From Flavobacterium sp. (lineage in GTDB: Bacteria > Bacteroidota > Bacteroidia > Flavobacteriales > Flavobacteriaceae): 64,000 bases of DNA. Positions within the stretch are counted from its first letter, which is position 1. Every line of letters starts with the position of its first letter. The notes beneath the pieces were generated by a model. It saw nothing but the letters and a program-made list of their open reading frames with translations, made no database searches and was not told the origin of the DNA. The stretch is from the NCBI RefSeq assembly GCF_027484205.1, contig NZ_JAIXUB010000026.1, positions 248,001-312,000 of the forward strand. Reading direction: 5' to 3'. Shown in pieces: positions 28,041-36,298 of the stretch. Both the position numbers and the translations under genes were made by a program.

Positions 28041-28808
28041 ATGAGATATTTAGTCGCATTTATAATATTATTTTTTACACAAGAAACAATTGCACAAGAA
28101 ACAAAACCATTAAAAAAAGTTTCTGGAACAATTGAAAGCGTTACTACTTTAATGCCTTTGGCAAACGTTAACATCATTAACATTAACAGAGTTAAAGGAA
28201 CCACAACCGATTCTAAAGGATATTTTGAAATTGATGCAAATCCATTGGATACTTTACACATCACTTGCGTTGGTTTTACAACTTTAAAAGTTAGAGTCAC
28301 TACAGATTGGATAAAAAACGGTTCATCTAAAATTCAACTTACAGAAAAATCGATTGCACTTGAAGAAGTAATTGTAAGAAAATATCAATTGACAGGTTAT
28401 TTAGAAATTGACACAAAGTTAATTCCGGAAATTGAAAATTATCGTTACAGTATTTCTGGTTTACCAAATGCTTATGAAATGGGAGATCGTTCTCCAAAAG
28501 CATTCTCAAGAGTCATGAATGCTATTTTTAATCCTGCCGACATGCTTTATAATTTCTTTGGAAACAAACCAAGAGAATTGAAAAAACTTAAAGAAATGCG
28601 TAAAGATGATACCGTTAGAAATCTTTTAGAAACCAAATTCGATAGAGAAACTTTAGCTGGTTTATTAGGTATTGATAAAAACGATATTCCAGAAATTTTA
28701 CAACATTGCAACTACTCACAATCGTTTATAGAAACGGCTAATGATTTGCAAATCATGGATGCAATTAGTCAATGCTATGAAGAATACAAAGTATTGAAGA
28801 AAAAATAA
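28041..28808 (+). CDS. CarboxypepD_reg-like domain protein, secreted
   Basis: A 255-residue protein with a signal peptide (MRYLVAFIILFFTQETIAQ). Residues about 25-115 form a carboxypeptidase regulatory-like beta-sandwich (VSGTIESVTTLMPLANVNI ... GTTTDSKGYFEID ... ITCVGF), the domain also found at the N-terminus of TonB-dependent receptors. Here there is no receptor after it. The C-terminal half is helical (LKKLKEMRKDDTVRNLLETKF) and is a conserved tail seen in Flavobacteriaceae proteins of this size. Probably periplasmic or exported; role unknown. It is a single gene with its own terminator. Confidence 0.82.
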   Translation: MRYLVAFIILFFTQETIAQETKPLKKVSGTIESVTTLMPLANVNIININRVKGTTTDSKGYFEIDANPLDTLHITCVGFTTLKVRVTTDWIKNGSSKIQLTEKSIALEEVIVRKYQLTGYLEIDTKLIPEIENYRYSISGLPNAYEMGDRSPKAFSRVMNAIFNPADMLYNFFGNKPRELKKLKEMRKDDTVRNLLETKFDRETLAGLLGIDKNDIPEILQHCNYSQSFIETANDLQIMDAISQCYEEYKVLKKK

Positions 28809-28825
28809 GTCATATTTACCTTTAT

Positions 28826-28866
28826 AAAAATCCTTAATCACTAAACCCGATTAAGGATTTTTTTTT
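28826..28866 (+). terminator. Terminator after the CarboxypepD_reg-like gene
   Basis: Thirteen to fourteen paired bases (28826-28839 with 28849-28862) are followed by T8. Confidence 0.92.
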
Positions 28867-28909
28867 ATTCAAAATAATTTTTAGTCTTTGATTCAGTATC
28901 TATTATTTA

Positions 28910-29069
28910 ATACCAATTATACATATAAAATAGCCCAATCTACTTATTCTTTTTTTCCAATACATCTTCAAAAAATAATTCCGTAACAAAAGCTATGCAA
29001 TGATTTTTTTCATTGTCTTGAAAAAAAATAACTTCGCATCTTTAGTCTATTTTATATTATAATTGATAT
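28910..29069. mobile_element. Probable MITE, about 160 bp
   Basis: Near-perfect terminal inverted repeats: 24 bases at 28910-28933 (ATACCAATTATACATATAAA...) and 23 at 29047-29069, differing by one indel and one substitution. The interior (about 113 bases) has no ORF and contains an internal hairpin CAATGA/TCATTG. The gap 28867-29203 holds nothing else except a weak promoter-like segment before the next gene. The lack of a transposase and the size fit a non-autonomous element; a target duplication is not clear beyond an A/T-rich junction. Confidence 0.55.
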
Positions 29070-29203
29070 AACAAAAAAATCAATAATCTGTGGCAGAATT
29101 TTTTCAATAGAAATTTAAATTAAATGTTAAATAATAAATTTTTATTGTTTATCAATAAATTTTTATCTTTATTTGCATCATCAATTTTAAAACTTAATAT
29201 ATT

Positions 29204-29758
29204 ATGGAAATCAAAATTACCACCTCAATGATGTTAAAAATATTGTATATCCTTTCATGGATTATATTTGTAGGCTTGTGTATTGACGCAGGAGGATTTT
29301 TATCAAACACCATTTACACTTTATCAGTTAACTCGGATCTTTCAAGCCATTTCTGGAATAAATTAGATTTTTCAGATTTATATAACTACGATTCGGGACA
29401 GTTTTTTGCAGTGACAACTTACATTAATATAGTAGCTATATTAAAATGTATTTTGTTTTACTCCATTATAAAAGTATTGCATGACAAACATTTGAATATG
29501 AAACAACCTTTTAATCGCGCCATTGGAAGATTCATTTCAATGATGGCTTACATCACGTTGTCTATTGGCTTATTTTCGTCTTGGGGAAAAAGCTATGTTC
29601 ATTGGTTAGAAACTAAAAATATAAAAATACCAGATGTAGAGTTTCTAAAAATTGATGGCGATGGCGTTTGGTTTTTTATGGGAATTGTGCTTTTAGTTAT
29701 TGCCCAAATTTTCAAAAAAGGGATTGAATTACAAGAAGAAAACGAACTAACAATATAA
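29204..29758 (+). CDS. DUF2975 membrane protein
   Basis: A 184-residue inner-membrane protein with four predicted membrane helices (about 11-32, 68-92, 105-127, 150-172). The layout and the end motif, a membrane helix followed by QIFKKGIELQEENELTI, are typical of DUF2975, which is almost always encoded with a small XRE regulator of YozG type. That regulator starts three bases after this stop. The pair is thought to sense a membrane or stress state, but no signal has been firmly established. Transcribed from the region just past the MITE-like element. Confidence 0.88.
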   Translation: MEIKITTSMMLKILYILSWIIFVGLCIDAGGFLSNTIYTLSVNSDLSSHFWNKLDFSDLYNYDSGQFFAVTTYINIVAILKCILFYSIIKVLHDKHLNMKQPFNRAIGRFISMMAYITLSIGLFSSWGKSYVHWLETKNIKIPDVEFLKIDGDGVWFFMGIVLLVIAQIFKKGIELQEENELTI

Positions 29759-29761
29759 CTT

Positions 29762-29965
29762 ATGGCAATTACAGTAAACCTCGATGTGATGATGGCAAAA
29801 CGCAAAATGTCATTAAACGAACTCTCCGAAAAGGTAGATTTAACTTTAGCCAATCTTTCAATACTAAAAACAGGCAAAGCCAAAGCCATACGATTTAGCA
29901 CACTAGAAGCCATTTGCAAAGCACTCGATTGCCAACCAGGAGATTTGCTTGAATACTCTAAATAA
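29762..29965 (+). CDS. YozG-like XRE-family transcriptional regulator
   Basis: A 67-residue helix-turn-helix protein of Cro/CI type. The HTH is seen in MAKRKMSLNELSEKVDLT and ANLSILKTGKAKAIRFSTLE, with the usual end LDCQPGDLLEY. It makes a two-gene operon with the DUF2975 protein (gap three bases), presumably repressing or activating that operon. A terminator follows the stop. Confidence 0.92.
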   Translation: MAITVNLDVMMAKRKMSLNELSEKVDLTLANLSILKTGKAKAIRFSTLEAICKALDCQPGDLLEYSK

Positions 29966-29971
29966 AACTTT

Positions 29972-30007
29972 AAATCCTTGATTGTAAAAACGATTGAGGA
30001 TTTTTTT
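29972..30007 (+). terminator. Terminator of the DUF2975-XRE operon
   Basis: AAATCCT at 29972-29978 pairs with AGGATTT at 29997-30003, extended by wobble pairs, and is followed by T7. Confidence 0.8.
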
Positions 30008-30102
30008 ACATTTACAAATGATTTCAAACATTTATAAGTATTAGTATGATGAACATGCCTATATTTATAAGTTAGCAGTAATTTTAAAACAACATCGTCA
30101 AA

Positions 30103-30609
30103 TTGGAAATCTTAGTCAACATAATTGGAATCTTGTCAGTATTAGTGGTATTTCCATATATAATTAAGACATATAACAATAAAAAATCAAATCAAAAAGT
30201 TGTAGATTTAGAAACTAAACATTTTTTAAAGTTTTACAAAATACTTAATAAAAAATGCTCTATAAAAAGGCTAAGCAGTTTCGCTATCGTAGACAAAAAT
30301 TTAATGTTTGAAAGGTGCAATATTTTGGTAGAAAACAATTTTATAATTGTTCAAGGAATAAAAACTTTTCCATTAAATAGTATCGTTAGAAATTTTATAA
30401 TAACCGACAAACCAGAAAATTTGTTAGCAATTTATTCAAGCTGGGAAATAATCAAACCTTTAGAAATTGAAATGAATATCAAAAAAACAGAAATAAAAAT
30501 TATTTTTAAACCGACAAAATCAATTAGTAACTCAAACTACTCACTGATAATTAGCGATTTAACTAGTATGGAATATGGAATTATTGAAAAGACAAAAAAC
30601 TACTGCTAA
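30103..30609 (+). CDS. Hypothetical membrane-anchored protein
   Basis: I do not recognise this 168-residue protein. It has a single N-terminal membrane helix (LVNIIGILSVLVVFPYII) followed by a basic stretch, then a beta-rich soluble domain (about 60-160, with NILVENNFIIVQGIKTFPL). The domain has the look of a PH-like or lipocalin-like sandwich. The only upstream start in frame is TTG (30103); no ATG gives a helix, so TTG is the likely start. The gene is isolated, with no terminator seen. Confidence 0.55.
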   Translation: MEILVNIIGILSVLVVFPYIIKTYNNKKSNQKVVDLETKHFLKFYKILNKKCSIKRLSSFAIVDKNLMFERCNILVENNFIIVQGIKTFPLNSIVRNFIITDKPENLLAIYSSWEIIKPLEIEMNIKKTEIKIIFKPTKSISNSNYSLIISDLTSMEYGIIEKTKNYC

Positions 30610-30738
30610 AAGCAGTTTCTCGAAATTGCGGGGTTTGTGATTTATCAGAATTAGTGATTTTTGAAACTAAAATTTGTCTATTTTTGTAAAAAAAGTGTTG
30701 AAAATCAACAACTTCATGAAGCGGCGACACATTAAAAA

Positions 30739-31395
30739 TCACTTCCCGTTATAATATCGTTCCTCTATTCTTTTAATATCTTTTATAGAATTTTTAGCCC
30801 AATCCAATCGCTTTTCTAGAATTTCGTCATCCGTTAATTGCCAATTGATGTTCGATTGACGCAATCTATTAGTAATATCTTGAATGATAATCGCTGCAGA
30901 AACTGAAATATTCAAACTTTCTGTAAAACCAACCATCGGTATTTTCATAAAACCATCAGCTTGTTCAATAACTTCTGGAGAAAGTCCTTCTTTTTCAGTT
31001 CCAAAGAAAATGGCACTTCGCTTAGTAATATCAAATTCGTGAATCAAACACGAATCATTATGTGGCGTTGTGGCAATAATTTGATAGCCTTTTTCACGCA
31101 TTTTATCAATACAACTTTGCACCGAATTAAATCGGTTAACATCAACCCATTTTTGTGCGCCCATGGCAATTTCGGCATCGATTCGTTTACCAAATTTTTC
31201 CTCAATAACATTCAATTGCTGAATCCCAAAAACTTCACAACTACGCATTACAGCACTAGTATTGTGCAACTGAAAAACATCTTCCATGGCAATCGTAAAA
31301 TGATTGGTGCGATTTTTTAACACATTAAGAAATCGCTCTTTTCGGTTATCCGTCAAAAAATCTTCCAAATAGGACAAGTACTCTAAATCGATCAT
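30739..31395 (-). CDS. trmH: tRNA (guanosine-18-2'-O)-methyltransferase, SPOUT family
   Basis: Methylates the ribose of G18 in the tRNA D-loop using SAM. The 218 residues show all three SPOUT motifs: NTSAVMRSCEVFGIQ (motif 1, with the catalytic Arg), FFGTEKEGLS (motif 2) and IPMVGFTESLNISVSAAI (motif 3, the knot). The C-terminal extension (about 190-218) is as in TrmH rather than the shorter TrmL. ATG at 31395 is preferred over the TTG two codons earlier. Isolated gene between a hypothetical protein and the sirtuin, on the opposite strand to both. Confidence 0.9.
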   Translation of the reverse strand: MIDLEYLSYLEDFLTDNRKERFLNVLKNRTNHFTIAMEDVFQLHNTSAVMRSCEVFGIQQLNVIEEKFGKRIDAEIAMGAQKWVDVNRFNSVQSCIDKMREKGYQIIATTPHNDSCLIHEFDITKRSAIFFGTEKEGLSPEVIEQADGFMKIPMVGFTESLNISVSAAIIIQDITNRLRQSNINWQLTDDEILEKRLDWAKNSIKDIKRIEERYYNGK

Positions 31396-31486
31396 ATTCA
31401 AAAATATTTCGGCAAAAATAGTAAAACAAGATTTAATAAAACCAATACCTATTTTAGAAGAAATTCACTAATTTTATGCTTCAATT

Positions 31487-31640
31487 CTAAACATATAAAA
31501 ACATAGACAATAGCAAGGTAAAAAAGTAGCTACGCTTTTTATAGATTTTATAGACTATGTGAAAAAATAACATTTCTATAAAAATCTATGTTGATTAATA
31601 AATTCTATTTTTCTATGTGTTTAAAAACTAAATCAAATTA
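31487..31640. repeat. Intergenic imperfect hairpin element with CTATGTG words
   Basis: The left part (ACATATAAAAACATAGACAA) is complementary in word content to the right part (CTATTTTTCTATGTGTTT), with CTATGT occurring three times. It lies in the 293-base gap before the sirtuin gene; the rest of that gap (31641-31688) reads ATCTGCGCAAATCCGTTAAA-type words. No gene seen. Confidence 0.4.
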
Positions 31641-31688
31641 AAATCTGCGCAAATCCGTTAAATACGTGTCATCTGCGTTCCAATAATT

Positions 31689-32381
31689 ATGAAAAAGAAA
31701 TTAGTCGTTTTAACCGGTGCAGGTATTTCTGCTGAAAGTGGCATCAAAACCTTTCGTGATGCTGATGGTTTATGGGAAGGTCACGATGTGATGGAAGTCG
31801 CTTCGCCTGAAGGTTGGCGCAACAATCAAGAATTAGTTTTAGATTTTTACAATCAAAGACGAAGACAATTGCATCAAGTTCAACCTAATTTAGGACACCA
31901 AACTTTAGCCGATTTAGAAAATGATTTTGACATTCATATCATCACTCAAAACGTAGATAATTTGCATGAACAAGCTGGAAGTACAAAAGTTTTGCATCTT
32001 CATGGCGAACTTTTAAAAGTACGAAGTATAAAAGATCGTAACTATATTTTAGATTGGACTGGCGATTTAAAAACTGGCGATGTTGATAAAAACGGACATC
32101 AACTACGACCACATATTGTTTGGTTTGGTGAAGATGTTCCAGCACTTGAAGAAGCGTTGCAAATTGTTCAATCTGCTGATATCATTGCTGTTATAGGAAC
32201 TTCATTGCAAGTATATCCTGCAGCTGGATTGATTCATTATGGAAAACCAAATACACCTATTTATTATATTGATCCAAAACCTGCAACGATTTATGAATTG
32301 GCTAATCCACTAGAGGTAATTCCTATGAATGCAACCGAAGGTGTTCCGTTTTTGAGAGAAAAATTGTTGAGAAGAGAATAA
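31689..32381 (+). CDS. cobB: Sirtuin-type NAD-dependent protein deacylase lacking zinc cysteines
   Basis: Removes acyl groups from lysine with NAD+. The 230 residues have GAGISAESGIKTFRDADGLW (10-29), QNVDNLH (87-93) and the catalytic His105 in LHLHGEL. Tyr54 and Arg57 (FYNQRR) fit the YxxR pocket of class III sirtuins (SIRT5/CobB) that prefer succinyl- or malonyl-lysine. Unlike the textbook enzyme, the protein has no cysteine at all, so the usual Zn tetrad (two CxxC pairs after the catalytic His) is missing; the corresponding segment is 111-140. The fold may be held without zinc. Transcribed alone, ended by a perfect hairpin that overlaps its stop. Confidence 0.88.
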   Translation: MKKKLVVLTGAGISAESGIKTFRDADGLWEGHDVMEVASPEGWRNNQELVLDFYNQRRRQLHQVQPNLGHQTLADLENDFDIHIITQNVDNLHEQAGSTKVLHLHGELLKVRSIKDRNYILDWTGDLKTGDVDKNGHQLRPHIVWFGEDVPALEEALQIVQSADIIAVIGTSLQVYPAAGLIHYGKPNTPIYYIDPKPATIYELANPLEVIPMNATEGVPFLREKLLRRE

Positions 32382-32416
32382 AGAAAATAGATTTTATAAA
32401 TAGTCTATTTTCTTTG
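32380..32416 (+). terminator. Terminator of the sirtuin gene
   Basis: Perfect 12-base arms AAAGAAAATAGA / TCTATTTTCTTT (32380-32391, 32404-32415), directly at the stop codon. Confidence 0.75.
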
Positions 32417-32520
32417 TTCTATATTCTATATTCTAAAATCGTTTAACTAAATTTGCGTTTTAAAAATAACTAGATTCTGAATCGACCAAGAAGTTTCGGG
32501 ACAGAATAAACAACAACACA

Positions 32521-33864
32521 ATGCAACTAACAGAATTAAACGCTATTTCGCCAATTGACGGACGATATAGAAGTAAAACCGTTTCCTTATCACCATTTTT
32601 TTCGGAAGAAGCTCTGATAAAATATCGAGTTTTAATTGAAGTGGAATATTTTATTGCTTTATGCGAAGCCGATTTACCACAACTTTCAGGTGTAAATAAA
32701 TCCGTTTTTGATGAGTTACGTAAAATTTATACTCAATTTTCAACCGAAGATGCACTTTGGATAAAAGAAACCGAAAAAACGACGAACCATGACGTAAAAG
32801 CGGTGGAATATTTCATCAAAAGTAAGTTTGATGGTTTGGGATTAGAAAAATATAAAGAGTTCATCCACTTCGGATTAACTTCTCAAGACATCAATAATAC
32901 AGCGATTCCTTTATCAACAAAAGACGCTTTTGAAAAAGTGTATTTACCAAGTTTGATTTCAGTAATTGCAAAATTAAAAGATCTATCTGTAGAATGGGCA
33001 GCCGTTCCAATGTTAGCAAGAACACACGGTCAACCAGCTTCTCCTACTCGATTGGGAAAAGAAATTCTAGTTTTCGTAGAACGATTGGAAGAGCAAATGC
33101 GTTTGTTATTTAACGTTCCATTTGCAGCAAAATTTGGTGGTGCCACAGGAAATTATAACGCACATCACGTAGCGTATCCAAAAACCGATTGGAAAAAATT
33201 TGGAACTGATTTTGTAGAATCTACTTTAGGACTACAACATTCTTTTCCGACAACACAAATAGAACATTACGATCATTTTGCAGCCTTTTTTGATGCTTTA
33301 AAACGAATTAATACTATCCTAATTGATTTAGATAGAGATATTTGGACGTATGTTTCAATGGATTATTTCAAACAAAAAATCAAAGCGGGAGAAATTGGTT
33401 CATCGGCAATGCCACATAAAGTGAATCCTATTGATTTTGAAAACTCTGAAGGAAATTTAGGAATTGCGAATGCGATTTTCGAGCACCTTTCTGCAAAATT
33501 ACCTATTTCAAGATTACAACGTGATTTGACCGATAGTACCGTTTTAAGAAACATAGGCGTTCCAATGGGACATACTTTAATTGCCTTTGAAGCAACTTTG
33601 AAAGGGTTGAATAAATTGGTTTTAAACGAGGTTAAATTTGAAGAAGATTTGGAGAAAAACTGGGCTGTTGTAGCTGAGGCAATTCAAACGATTTTACGTC
33701 GTGAAGGCTATCCAAATCCTTATGAAGCATTAAAAGACTTAACTCGAACCAATACTGTCATCAATAAAGAAGCAATTCATAATTTCATACAAACTCTAAA
33801 TGTTTCTGATGAAATCAAAGTAGAATTAATGCAGATTAGTCCAAGTAATTATTTGGGAATTTAA
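32521..33864 (+). CDS. purB: Adenylosuccinate lyase
   Basis: Cleaves SAICAR and adenylosuccinate, both with loss of fumarate, in purine and AMP synthesis. The 447 residues carry the fumarase/aspartase superfamily signature GSSAMPHKVNPIDFENSEG (about 292-310), the catalytic His region TSQDINNTA (about 120) and ARTHGQPASPTRLGKE (about 162). The start MQLTELNAISPIDGRYRSK is the conserved N-terminus of the E. coli-type enzyme. A -7 element TAAATTTG lies at 32448-32455. It is transcribed alone. Confidence 0.97.
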   Translation: MQLTELNAISPIDGRYRSKTVSLSPFFSEEALIKYRVLIEVEYFIALCEADLPQLSGVNKSVFDELRKIYTQFSTEDALWIKETEKTTNHDVKAVEYFIKSKFDGLGLEKYKEFIHFGLTSQDINNTAIPLSTKDAFEKVYLPSLISVIAKLKDLSVEWAAVPMLARTHGQPASPTRLGKEILVFVERLEEQMRLLFNVPFAAKFGGATGNYNAHHVAYPKTDWKKFGTDFVESTLGLQHSFPTTQIEHYDHFAAFFDALKRINTILIDLDRDIWTYVSMDYFKQKIKAGEIGSSAMPHKVNPIDFENSEGNLGIANAIFEHLSAKLPISRLQRDLTDSTVLRNIGVPMGHTLIAFEATLKGLNKLVLNEVKFEEDLEKNWAVVAEAIQTILRREGYPNPYEALKDLTRTNTVINKEAIHNFIQTLNVSDEIKVELMQISPSNYLGI

Positions 33865-33889
33865 TCCTATTTTTTGTTATAATTTCTCT

Positions 33890-33930
33890 AAATCTGCTTT
33901 AGTCTCTTTGATTAAAGCAGATTTTTTGTT
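33890..33930 (+). terminator. Terminator of purB
   Basis: Perfect 12-base arms at 33890-33901 and 33913-33924 are followed by T-rich sequence. Confidence 0.9.
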
Positions 33931-33952
33931 ATTTTAGTAAAAATTCAAATGT

Positions 33953-36187
33953 ATGCCACACTTTTTAGCAGCATCAGCGGTTCATTTACCCAATTTAATT
34001 AGTGATTTAGGTTTAATCCTAATTACTGCTGCTATTGCTGTATTATTGTTTAGAATTTTAAAACAACCCTTAGTTTTAGGATATCTTGTTGCAGGATTTT
34101 TAGCTGGTTCTGAGTTTGATTTTTTCCCTACAGTTCAAGATGTCAATAGTGTAAAAGTTTGGGCAGAAATTGGAGTCATATTTCTCTTATTTAGTTTAGG
34201 ATTAGAGTTCAGTTTTAAAAAACTAATGAAAGTTGGCGGAACGGCTTCTATAACTGCGCTTACACAAATAATTGCCATGGTTACCATTGGTTTTTTTGTT
34301 GGTCAATTGATGGATTGGAATAAAATGAATAGCATTTTTCTTGGGGTAATTCTATCTATTTCGTCAACAACTATAATTCTAAAAACCTTTGATGAACTTG
34401 GTGTAAAATCACAAAAATTTGCAGGAAACGTAATTGGTTCCTTAATCGTACAAGATATCATTGCCATTTTAATGATGGTTTTACTTTCAACGATTGCTGT
34501 AAGTCAGCAATTTTCTGGTATGGAATTGGTTTTATCGGTATTAAAACTGGTTTTCTTTTTGACTATTTGGTTTGTGGTAGGCATCTTTTTTATTCCAACA
34601 TTACTACAAAAAGCTAAACATTTATTGACCGATGAAATGATGTTGATTATTTCGTTAGCACTTTGTTTGTTAATGGTAATTTTTGCTGCAAACGTTGGCT
34701 TTTCTCCTGCGCTTGGAGCTTTTATTATGGGTTCAATTATTGCCGAAACCACACAAGCGGAACACATTGAACATCTTGTAAAACCTGTAAAAGACTTATT
34801 TGGTGCTGTTTTCTTTGTATCGGTTGGAATGTTAATCAATCCTGATACATTGGTAGAATACGCCTTACCTGTTGCTATTTTAACGTTGGTTGTAATCTTC
34901 GGGCAATCAATAAGTTCTACAATTGGTTCATTGTTATCTGGACAACCTTTAAAACAATCCATTCAAGCTGGAATGAGTTTGTCTCAAATTGGTGAATTCT
35001 CTTTCATCATAGCCACTTTAGGAACTACGTTGAAAGTTACCAATGATTTTTTATATCCTATTGTAGTTGCAGTTTCAGCGATTACAACATTTACAACGCC
35101 TTTCATGGTGAAATTTGCCGAACCTTTTTCTATTTTTATTGAGAAAAAATTACCTAAAAAATGGGTAAAAAGAATACAGCTTTATAGTGCCAATACTGAG
35201 GAAATCAAATCGTTAAGCAATTGGCAAATTGTATTGCGAAGTTATTTGACGCAAGTAGTTCTCCATTCCATTATTATTGTTGCAATTATTCTACTTTCTT
35301 CAACTTATATTTTGCCATTAGTGCAAGATTCTAAAGCTGGAAATGTTATTGCAGCTTTAATTACAGTAGTTATTTTATCGCCTTTTTTATGGGCATTGTC
35401 CTTACGAAGAGTTGCGGTAAAACATGTTCAAATCTTAATGGAAGAGAAAAAACATCAAGGTCCAATTATTATGTTAGTACTTTTTAGAATCGCGCTTTCA
35501 CTATTTTACATTGGATTTATTTTAAATACTTTTTTCTCCTCAGGTATTGCATTTATTGCTTTTTTAATTGCTATTGCGACATACATTTTATTTCCAAAGA
35601 AATTACATGCTATTTATCATAAAATTGAACATCATTTCATAAGTAATTTGAATGATCGCGAAATCAAAAAAGAAAATAAAAGACAAAAAACTTTGTCACC
35701 TTGGGACGGACACATGACCGAATTTGAAATAGCAAAAGAATCGAATTTGGCTGGAAAAACGCTCGAAGAATTAAAAATTAGAGAACAATTCGGAATAAAC
35801 ATTGCATCGATAAAAAGAGGTGAAGTTGTTATAAATATTCCTATCAGAACGGAAAGACTTTTTCCAGGCGATGAGATAAGTGTTATTGGAACTGACGAAC
35901 AAGTAAAAGAATTCAAAATTTACTTGGATAAAAACGAAATTGATGTAGCCGAACAAGCTGTGGAAAGGGATATTATACTTCAAAAACTGGAACTAAAAAA
36001 TCGAGTTTGCATTGGAAAAAGTATTCGTGAATCACAAATTAGAGAAAAAACGCACGGCATCATTGTTGGAATAGAACGCAACGGAAAACGAATCCTGAAT
36101 CCGGAATCTCATTTAGTTTTAGAAGATAGCGATATCCTTTGGATTGCTGGTGAAAAGAAAAAAATTGCGGAGTTTCTGAAGGCTTAA
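33953..36187 (+). CDS. CPA2-family cation:proton antiporter with two TrkA-C-like domains
   Basis: Inner-membrane monovalent-cation/H+ antiporter (KefB/YbaL/RosB-like). The 744 residues begin with about 12 membrane segments (LPNLISDLGLILITAAIAVL; the LVLGYLVAGFLAG motif; SLGLEFSFKKLMKVG; NVIGSLIVQDIIAILMMV with the ion-site Asp). An unusual second membrane block of four or five helices lies at about 430-560. Two regulatory TrkA-C modules follow at about 585-665 (AGKTLEELKIREQFGINI) and 670-744. No TrkA-N (NAD-binding) domain is seen between them, in contrast to KefB/KefC, so ligand control is probably not by NADH/glutathione. Its ion is K+ or Na+; sequence alone does not tell. Confidence 0.88.
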   Translation: MPHFLAASAVHLPNLISDLGLILITAAIAVLLFRILKQPLVLGYLVAGFLAGSEFDFFPTVQDVNSVKVWAEIGVIFLLFSLGLEFSFKKLMKVGGTASITALTQIIAMVTIGFFVGQLMDWNKMNSIFLGVILSISSTTIILKTFDELGVKSQKFAGNVIGSLIVQDIIAILMMVLLSTIAVSQQFSGMELVLSVLKLVFFLTIWFVVGIFFIPTLLQKAKHLLTDEMMLIISLALCLLMVIFAANVGFSPALGAFIMGSIIAETTQAEHIEHLVKPVKDLFGAVFFVSVGMLINPDTLVEYALPVAILTLVVIFGQSISSTIGSLLSGQPLKQSIQAGMSLSQIGEFSFIIATLGTTLKVTNDFLYPIVVAVSAITTFTTPFMVKFAEPFSIFIEKKLPKKWVKRIQLYSANTEEIKSLSNWQIVLRSYLTQVVLHSIIIVAIILLSSTYILPLVQDSKAGNVIAALITVVILSPFLWALSLRRVAVKHVQILMEEKKHQGPIIMLVLFRIALSLFYIGFILNTFFSSGIAFIAFLIAIATYILFPKKLHAIYHKIEHHFISNLNDREIKKENKRQKTLSPWDGHMTEFEIAKESNLAGKTLEELKIREQFGINIASIKRGEVVINIPIRTERLFPGDEISVIGTDEQVKEFKIYLDKNEIDVAEQAVERDIILQKLELKNRVCIGKSIRESQIREKTHGIIVGIERNGKRILNPESHLVLEDSDILWIAGEKKKIAEFLKA

Positions 36188-36189
36188 AA

Positions 36190-36290
36190 AACCATTAAGC
36201 AAATTAGAATACATTAAGTTTTCTTTAAATTCTTAATTACCTTAACTTTCTTAATGATTTAAATTATTAAGTTTCCTTCATAACAACAAC
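36190..36290. repeat. Imperfect inverted CATTAAG-word element
   Basis: Left words (CCATTAAGCAAATTAGAATA) are matched in complement by right words (CTTAATTACCTTAACTTTCT). It fills the gap between two convergent genes and is without coding potential. It may form a long hairpin and act as a terminator. Confidence 0.4.
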
Positions 36291-36298
36291 TTAAAAAA

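Noticed and set aside
34504..34962. A 152-residue ORF opposite the antiporter gene
   Set aside because: Antisense shadow of a membrane-protein gene; no domain and no start context.
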